DNA from: a virus
IMG/VR virus record: IMGVR_UViG_3300024265_000201
Location: 1 to 24,084 of that record
Length of the DNA stretch: 24,084 nt
Direction: 5' to 3' (one strand)
This document shows, in pieces, positions 19,092 through 24,084 of this stretch (positions are counted from its first letter, which is position 1; every line of letters begins with the position of its first letter). The notes beneath the pieces are model-generated. The model was not told where the DNA came from. It worked only from the letters and a program-made list of their open reading frames with translations, and did not search any database. The translations under genes were made by a program, and so were the position numbers.

Positions 19092-19502
19092 ATGGCTGCT
19101 ATTTATCAGTGGTTTCCAGGTGGAGGCATATTTCTAACAACTACGATTTATCCTGCAGAAGCAACAGACACGATGGATTTCAGTGCTTCTCTAGTGTATG
19201 GTTTAATGCTTCCAATATTACCAGATCCGATGGATGGTAATGTTGAATCTTTAAGTGGGAGTATTACTGTAGTATTACTATCTTCTGGACCACACGATGA
19301 TCCAATAGATGGTCGTGTTATATCTTTAACCGGAAGTATCACTGCAGTATTACTATCTTCTGGACCACATGATGATCCGATGGATGGTCGTGTTATATCT
19401 TTGAGTGGAAGTATTACACCTAAATTAGTAGAAGCTGTATTAGAAGAAAATGCAATGGATATTGGAGTATCGCTAGTCTCAGGTTCAATGACACCAGTTT
19501 AG
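19092..19502 (+). CDS. 136-aa protein with 25-residue internal repeats
   Basis: Contains three consecutive 25-residue units of the form D-P-M-D-G-x-V-x-S-L-S-G-S-I-T, followed by VLLSSGPHD in the first two units; a degenerate copy precedes them (TMDFSASLVYGLML) and another follows (AMDIGVSLVSGSMT). Each unit should form a strand-turn-strand module. Repeats of this D/G-S-x-S-G-S kind occur in phage virion proteins, usually tail parts; function otherwise unknown. The corresponding DNA repeats are almost identical over 75 bases, so recent unit duplication is likely. RBS is weak. Confidence 0.6.
   Translation: MAAIYQWFPGGGIFLTTTIYPAEATDTMDFSASLVYGLMLPILPDPMDGNVESLSGSITVVLLSSGPHDDPIDGRVISLTGSITAVLLSSGPHDDPMDGRVISLSGSITPKLVEAVLEENAMDIGVSLVSGSMTPV
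19272..19421 (+). repeat. 75-bp tandem direct repeat inside the repeat protein gene
   Basis: Two copies, 19272-19346 and 19347-19421, mostly identical; a more diverged third lies just before. The repeat is in frame (25 codons), so copy number can change without breaking the gene. Confidence 0.75.
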
Positions 19503-19511
19503 GAATTATAA

Positions 19512-20477
19512 ATGATTCTCTTACCGAAATACAGAAATTTTGTTCCGAATAGACCTTTTAAGGTTGGTGGTGCTGTAGTCGGAGAAGTTAAAGCAATTAT
19601 GTATGACTTAAATATGAATATCGTATATGAGTCAGAATGGGATCGTAATTTAGTTGTTAACAATGGTTTAGATGAAATAGTACTACCTGGTTACAATATT
19701 AATGTTAGAAGTGCGACTGGAACTAGTAGTACTGGAGTAAGTGCTTCTGATACTACTATAGGTGTATTACTTCAAGATAATTTTAATATTTTTGGTGCAG
19801 ATAATGGTCTTCGTGCTGGTCCAGTTGCACCTGATTATGAATTTTCTACCGTAGTTAGTAAAAGATATGGAGCTGGTGTAGGTACAGGTACTATTAGAGA
19901 ACATGTATTAGCTTTTGGTGCCAATGGAACAGATATATTTCAGCGAATTGTTTTACCTGTTTCAGTAGTTAAAGGCGCAGATAACATTGTTGATATCCTT
20001 ACAAAGATTATAATTTTTCCTGACTTAACAGATCATATAAGTACAGCAGTATTTAAGGGAGTTACTTACGATACAATTACACGTGTTAGTGATGTTCATA
20101 CAACAACCTTTTCAGGAGCAACTGCAGGATTTGGTCCTACTGGAGGGAGTTCTAGTTGGTTGGCTTATGATGGTGCTATTGGTTCTGTTATACAAGGTCC
20201 ATCAGGAGGTACTGCTCAAGCTGATGTTGGCTTTGTTCTTTCTACATCAACTTATAGCCCAGGTGATTACTTTCAAGATGTTTTGTGCGAAGTACCATTA
20301 GATGGTTGGAATCTTGTAAGCGGTATACGTTGTTTAGGTGGTGATTTACAATGGTTTAGATTTCAAACACAGTTTACTGAAGCTGCTGGTGAACCAAATC
20401 CAGGCGATCCAGTACCAAAAGATAATACTGAGATTATGGACTTTTCTTGGAGGTATAATTGGGGAGCTCGTCCGTGA
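19512..20477 (+). CDS. Tail appendage protein, paralogous to the next gene
   Basis: 321 residues; AGGAATTATAA precedes the ATG. N-terminal part has an AIMYDLNMNIVYESEWDRNLVVNNGLDEI segment of the kind seen at the base of tail fibres. The C-terminal 140 residues share blocks with the following gene: VTYDTITR versus TVYDTVTR, SWLAYDGAIG versus NWKAYDGLLG, and GWNLVSGIR ... RFQTQFTE versus GWILAAGIR ... FFQTQFTA. Probably a trimeric or oligomeric virion protein of the tail or fibre. No hydrolase motif. Its stop overlaps the next gene's GTG start in GTGA. Confidence 0.6.
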   Translation: MILLPKYRNFVPNRPFKVGGAVVGEVKAIMYDLNMNIVYESEWDRNLVVNNGLDEIVLPGYNINVRSATGTSSTGVSASDTTIGVLLQDNFNIFGADNGLRAGPVAPDYEFSTVVSKRYGAGVGTGTIREHVLAFGANGTDIFQRIVLPVSVVKGADNIVDILTKIIIFPDLTDHISTAVFKGVTYDTITRVSDVHTTTFSGATAGFGPTGGSSSWLAYDGAIGSVIQGPSGGTAQADVGFVLSTSTYSPGDYFQDVLCEVPLDGWNLVSGIRCLGGDLQWFRFQTQFTEAAGEPNPGDPVPKDNTEIMDFSWRYNWGARP

Positions 20478-21427
20478 ATGTAATCTCTTGTAAATTTGGT
20501 ATGAAAGGATTTCTAAGAGGTCGTTTATACAACGTAAAAACAAATAGGTATAGAGTTGTAACAGATTGGATACCTAATGCTATGCTACTCTCTGGCATGA
20601 ATCAAATGGCAGATTTCAGTAACTGGGCTGGTGGTGCATCTAAGTGCCATGTAGGTACAGTTTCTGTACCTGCACCATCAACAACTGATACTCAGTTATT
20701 AGGGTATGTAGATGGTACAGCTACAATTGTTGAAAATACATCTGGTGCACAACCATCAGTACCATTTTATGGTTGGGATAGAACAACTTATCAATTTCCT
20801 GTTGGACCAATTGGAGGACAAAATTTACAAGAGGGTGGTATTGGTTGGGCAACAGCTCATAGTCCTGCTGCATTAATCTGTAGAGCATTATTTACTGATG
20901 GTATGGGCGGTAATCCTACTTTTACTCCATTACCAGATGAGGTAATGCAAGTTCAATATGAATTACGGTATTATCCACCATTATCTGATGTTCTTGGAAC
21001 TGTTACTTTAAATGGAACAGTTTATGATACTGTTACTAGAGCTGCCTTAGTTGCTCAATGGGGAGAAAATATTGGTATACAAATGGGAGTTTGGTCTACT
21101 AGTTCTGTTAATTGGAAAGCTTATGATGGATTGCTTGGTACTATAGAACAAAACCCTAATGGGTTAAATGAAGATAATGATAATACAGCTCAATTTAATC
21201 ATGCTTATGGTAACAATAATTTTTATGTAGATATGCAATGTGATTGTGGTGTAGGTGGTTGGATACTAGCTGCTGGCATTCGTAGTATTGCTATAACCAC
21301 TAATGCAGGATTCTTTCAAACTCAATTTACAGCACAAGGAACAGGTAATACTATTCCAAAGACACTTAATGATTTCAGTATGTCTTTAGTTTGGCGGTTA
21401 GCTTGGAGTGAGAAAATACTACCATAA
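20474..21427 (+). CDS. Tail appendage protein, paralogous to the previous gene
   Basis: 317 residues using GTG at 20474, which has GGGGAG 7 bases upstream and overlaps the previous stop in GTGA; a longer frame from TTG 20459 is rejected because it would start before that site. Same C-terminal homology as the preceding gene, including the final SxxWRxxW-type strand (SLVWRLAWSEK). The N-terminal basic region (CKFGMKGFLRGRLYNVKTNRYRVV) and a LLSGMNQMADFS segment resemble fibre-base proteins. Likely arose by tandem duplication, then diverged. Confidence 0.6.
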   Translation: MNVISCKFGMKGFLRGRLYNVKTNRYRVVTDWIPNAMLLSGMNQMADFSNWAGGASKCHVGTVSVPAPSTTDTQLLGYVDGTATIVENTSGAQPSVPFYGWDRTTYQFPVGPIGGQNLQEGGIGWATAHSPAALICRALFTDGMGGNPTFTPLPDEVMQVQYELRYYPPLSDVLGTVTLNGTVYDTVTRAALVAQWGENIGIQMGVWSTSSVNWKAYDGLLGTIEQNPNGLNEDNDNTAQFNHAYGNNNFYVDMQCDCGVGGWILAAGIRSIAITTNAGFFQTQFTAQGTGNTIPKTLNDFSMSLVWRLAWSEKILP

Positions 21428-22119
21428 TGGCTATTATTGAAAACAGAATGAGTACTGTGCCAGTTCCAAATGGCTATTTTTCACCTGATGATATTTTATC
21501 TGGTTCTTTAATAAGTCGTGAAGCTGGACCTATTGCATTAAATGATCCTTCTGGAGGACAAGCATATCAATCTTGGATACTTACTTATTCTGATCCTGAT
21601 TTTGTGCTAACTCCACAAGATGTAGGAGCACCTTCTATAGTATTAAGTGTAGCAGGAGTAGTAAGACTTGGACTTGCTTTTGATCAAAATGGACATCCAG
21701 CAATATGCTATAATACTCTTACAAATGGTTTTTTGTATTGGTTTGACTCTAGTATTCCTGGATTTACCACAACAGATTTTGGTACAAGTGTCTTTTCACT
21801 TGCATTAACTTTAGACGACAAACGAAACCGTCAAACTCAAGTCAATGATATTATTCTTTGGTATACAAAAGTTGGTGTAGTAGGGCATGATTTATTTAAT
21901 CGTGTTCAAAGAGAAAGATTTACTATACCAACTTTAATGAAAACTGCTATACCAAAATATATTGTACAAGTTGGTATGCATAAGGGTTATAGAGTTCAAC
22001 TTACATTACTTGGTGGACCAACTATTCCTATATTATCTGTTTATACTGTTGAATTAGATGTCGAAAGAGTGTTTGAGGTTGAATTAGCTACTAAAGTGTC
22101 ATTTGAGGTTGAGTTATGA
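21427..22119 (+). CDS. Phage structural protein, tail region
   Basis: 230 residues, TAATG junction. The central block NDIILWYTKVGVVGHDLFNRVQRERFTI with a later VGMHKGYRVQLTL follows a pattern (I-L-W/F-Y...L-x-x-R-x-Q-R-x-R-F...G-M...R-x-Q) that I know from phage virion proteins lying near tail genes; function is not established. The C-terminus is acidic and repetitive (VELDVERVFEVELATKVSFEVEL), with three V-E-V/L-E-L-like units. It overlaps the next gene in ATGA. Confidence 0.6.
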   Translation: MAIIENRMSTVPVPNGYFSPDDILSGSLISREAGPIALNDPSGGQAYQSWILTYSDPDFVLTPQDVGAPSIVLSVAGVVRLGLAFDQNGHPAICYNTLTNGFLYWFDSSIPGFTTTDFGTSVFSLALTLDDKRNRQTQVNDIILWYTKVGVVGHDLFNRVQRERFTIPTLMKTAIPKYIVQVGMHKGYRVQLTLLGGPTIPILSVYTVELDVERVFEVELATKVSFEVEL

Positions 22120-22580
22120 GTACTCTTGATCAATTTCCAACAGAAGCTACACAGATATTAGATGCTGATATAATGCATTTAAAGCGTGGTACTGGTGTTA
22201 ATTCTGACAAATTTATAAATGGCGCTAATGTTAAAGCTGTACTAGGTAAATCTATTATTATTGAAAATCCAGTATTAAATGATGATCTTAGTTATTTTTT
22301 TATTAGCGTTCCAATTACAGTTACAAAAATACGAGCTGTTTTGGTTGGTTCTGCAACACCATCTGTAACATGGACTATTCGACATGGTGTAGATAGAAGT
22401 GCAGCAGGTGCAGAAGTTGTGACAGGCGGAACGGTCACTACTGGTGTTACAACAGGTTCCGATATCACTGCTTTTGATGATGCAACTATTATTGCTGATT
22501 CTTGGGTTTGGATTGAAATCACTGCACAAAGTGGTACAGTGGGATCAATTATTGTCACTTTATTTTATGATGAGGATTGA
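22116..22580 (+). CDS. 154-aa beta-rich structural protein
   Basis: Short N-terminal polar segment (TLDQFPTEATQILDADIMHLKRG) like those that bind other tail proteins, then a strand-rich domain (SYFFISVPITVTKIRAVLVGSATPSVTWTIRHGVDRS, TIIADSWVWIEITAQSGTVGSIIVTLFYDED). It resembles the beta-sandwich end of the 18413-19090 product in style. Probably a virion surface component; not an enzyme. Confidence 0.55.
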   Translation: MSTLDQFPTEATQILDADIMHLKRGTGVNSDKFINGANVKAVLGKSIIIENPVLNDDLSYFFISVPITVTKIRAVLVGSATPSVTWTIRHGVDRSAAGAEVVTGGTVTTGVTTGSDITAFDDATIIADSWVWIEITAQSGTVGSIIVTLFYDED

Positions 22581-22583
22581 ATT

Positions 22584-23042
22584 ATGGCACAAGGAACTGT
22601 AGTAGCGTTTGATCAATGGATGGTTGATTTAGCTGAAGCACTAATGGATCATGAATTAGGAACTTTTTATATTGCTTTAGTTAACAATACATCTGCCCCT
22701 ATTGTTAGTACAGCAATTCCACATTGGAATGGCACAGGAACAACTAATTTACAGACCAACGAAGCTAGTCCAAAAACTGGTAATTATACTGCTGATGGAC
22801 ATGCTTTGGTTAATCCTACTGTAACATTAGTTGGTGGCGATGCAGAAATTGATTTTGATGATAAAGGTGTTTATTCACAACACGCATCAAATCCAACTAA
22901 TGCATTTTATGCTGTAATTTATAACAATACAGCAGCAAAACATTGTGTTTTGTTTATCGAACTAGGTGGTGTATTTGATATGACTACAGGTGATTTAACA
23001 ATTACTTTTGGTGCACCATTAATGTACTTAGATAACACTTGA
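22584..23042 (+). CDS. 152-aa tail-region structural protein
   Basis: GAGG precedes the ATG. The start AFDQWMVDLAEALMDHELGTFYIALVNNTSAP follows a pattern found in many small phage virion proteins (F-x-x-x-x-x-L...G...L-x-x-x-T-F-x-x-A-L-x-x-S-x-x-x-P). The rest is beta-rich (FYAVIYNNTAAKHCVLFIELGG, DLTITFGAPLMYLDNT). Function unknown; packed with tail genes. Confidence 0.6.
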   Translation: MAQGTVVAFDQWMVDLAEALMDHELGTFYIALVNNTSAPIVSTAIPHWNGTGTTNLQTNEASPKTGNYTADGHALVNPTVTLVGGDAEIDFDDKGVYSQHASNPTNAFYAVIYNNTAAKHCVLFIELGGVFDMTTGDLTITFGAPLMYLDNT

Positions 23043-23054
23043 TAAGAGGTTAAA

Positions 23055-23417
23055 ATGAATCAGAGACAATTTGTACGTAATATTGGTAGAATCCCACGTT
23101 TATTGTTTCATATCAAACGTGTAAAGGCTCGTGCTAAAGGTCAGACAGGTGCTGATAAAGAATTTTCTTTAAAACGTGTTGCAGGGTTTGAAACTGAACT
23201 TAAACGTCGGAAGTTAGAAATGGAATTAGCTGATATGCAAGAACAGTCAGAAGTTCATGCAGAAGGTTATGTACCAAAGAAGTATGCTGATGTTTTAGCT
23301 CGTTTACTTAAAGTAAAACTAGATCATCAAGTGACAGATGAAAGTATTGCGCTTAAAGAATGGATTAAGGAAGAAAGCATCGGTATGCCAACAGGTGCAG
23401 CAGAATTGACTACATAA
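23055..23417 (+). CDS. 120-aa helical, basic protein, unknown function
   Basis: GAGG 6 bases before the ATG. Basic N-terminus (RQFVRNIGRIPRLLFHIKRVKARAKGQ) and a helical, charged remainder (ETELKRRKLEMELADMQEQSEV), likely a coil. Not membrane-bound. It lies between tail and LamG-like genes; chaperone or virion function is possible but not shown. Confidence 0.65.
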   Translation: MNQRQFVRNIGRIPRLLFHIKRVKARAKGQTGADKEFSLKRVAGFETELKRRKLEMELADMQEQSEVHAEGYVPKKYADVLARLLKVKLDHQVTDESIALKEWIKEESIGMPTGAAELTT

Positions 23418-23439
23418 TAAATTTTAGTCAGGTAAGACT

Positions 23440-24084
23440 GTGGCATTAACGATTAATAATTTCTGGGGTGCTGAAACTGGTGGCATGGATGAAGCTAGTG
23501 CCTTTACCGGTGCTAGCGCATCAACCACCCAAAAACATTCTGGTGCATATAGTTATAAGATAACTACTAATACGGAGGAATTTGATTTAGATCCGTTCGA
23601 AGCTATTGCTAGTGGTGGAGTTAAAACTATTATTGGTTTTTGGTATCGAACACCACCAGTAACTACTGTTGATACTGTAGTTGAGGGATTTGGTACAACT
23701 AATTTAGATTTTTCGCTAAATTTATCGTCTAGTAAACTCAATTTGCGGGATTCTGGAGATACTGTAGTTATTACTGGTACTACGGTATTGTCGACAGCAA
23801 CTTGGTATTTTATTGAAATATATGTTGAGCGAGCAAATTCCGGAGCGGCAGAACTTTTTATTGATGGAGTTTCAGAAGGAACTGCTAGTGCTAAAGATTT
23901 TAATGCAATTACTGGTGGATTGCAGTTAAAATTTATTGGTAGTGGTACAGCTGGAGATTCGATATATATTGACGATATTTATTTTCAATCAGGTGCAGCA
24001 TCCTCAGCAGATCGATTAGGTGGTTGTGAAGTAATTAGTTATCGTTCGAGTAAAACAGGAGTCACGCCTGATACTGATGATAAA
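23440..24084 (+). CDS. LamG / concanavalin-like tail protein, C-terminus outside window
   Basis: Starts with GTG at 23440 (AGGT about 7 bases upstream) and stays open to the right edge, at least 215 residues. The sequence follows the concanavalin A-like (LamG) lectin pattern: NNFWGAETGG at the start, ASTTQKHSGAYSYKI, FWYRTPPV, TWYFIEIYVERANSGAAELFIDGVSEG, then DSIYIDDIYFQS. The following LGGCEVISYRSSKTGVTPDTDD continues as in known phage virion proteins with this fold. It may bind surface glycans or stabilise the tail. No start better than GTG is visible. Confidence 0.7.
   Translation, partial: MALTINNFWGAETGGMDEASAFTGASASTTQKHSGAYSYKITTNTEEFDLDPFEAIASGGVKTIIGFWYRTPPVTTVDTVVEGFGTTNLDFSLNLSSSKLNLRDSGDTVVITGTTVLSTATWYFIEIYVERANSGAAELFIDGVSEGTASAKDFNAITGGLQLKFIGSGTAGDSIYIDDIYFQSGAASSADRLGGCEVISYRSSKTGVTPDTDDK

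Noticed and set aside
1-24084. Integrase, attachment site, excisionase or CI-type repressor
   Set aside because: None recognised on either strand; nothing supports a temperate lifestyle in this window.

Overview
This window is a segment of an AT-rich tailed-phage (Caudoviricetes) genome. It carries terminase, an N4-gp56-like major capsid protein, head-tail and tail genes, and a phage replication set. I see no integrase, lysogeny repressor or host gene, so it reads as a lytic or at least non-integrating virus, probably podovirus-like (inference). Genes are dense, often overlap by 1, 4 or 8 bases, and have purine-rich Shine-Dalgarno sites. Promoters look sigma70-like, with a recurrent -35 variant TGTACA/TGTACT, a spacer of exactly 17 and a TATAAT -10. 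The host is therefore likely a bacterium with a standard housekeeping sigma factor; I cannot name it.

Layout: (1) 1-5028, minus strand: replication module. Read 5' to 3' it encodes a possible small regulator, a DUF3268-type zinc protein, a primase-helicase, a 60-aa protein, a gp2.5-like ssDNA-binding protein, two micro-proteins and the exonuclease end of a family A DNA polymerase that runs off the left edge. (2) 5029-7454, plus strand: a small early-type block with a divergent promoter region, micro-proteins, a conserved protein of unknown function (paralogue A) and a dimeric dUTPase. (3) 7494-11050, minus strand: a string of about twelve small accessory genes, including a SprT-like protein without its metal-binding motif, and paralogue B of the protein in block 2. 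(4) 11264-11939: an AT-rich non-coding stretch with a 24-bp perfect inverted repeat, TGTACA iterons, direct repeats and a short GC island; it is the best candidate for a replication origin or other cis-acting site. (5) 11940-14189, minus strand: large terminase, small terminase and a small ribbon-helix-helix-like protein. (6) 14202-14277: a 76-bp dyad carrying nested divergent promoters that separates terminase from the capsid genes. (7) 14301-24084, plus strand: scaffold, major capsid protein with a long structured leader, decoration-like protein, terminator, a 22-aa polycationic peptide, head-tail connector, then tail and appendage genes with two tandem duplications and a LamG-like protein that runs off the right edge.

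How they fit together: the replication genes copy DNA with a phage polymerase, primase-helicase and ssDNA-binding protein, and the dUTPase keeps uracil out. The small-gene blocks are probably host-takeover or accessory functions. The right arm builds and fills the head. The portal gene is not in this window. No single locus is clearly a new biological system. The most unusual items are the shared-spacer divergent promoter dyad, the two-copy regulated family of unknown function, the origin-like region and several putative RNA switches or leaders.
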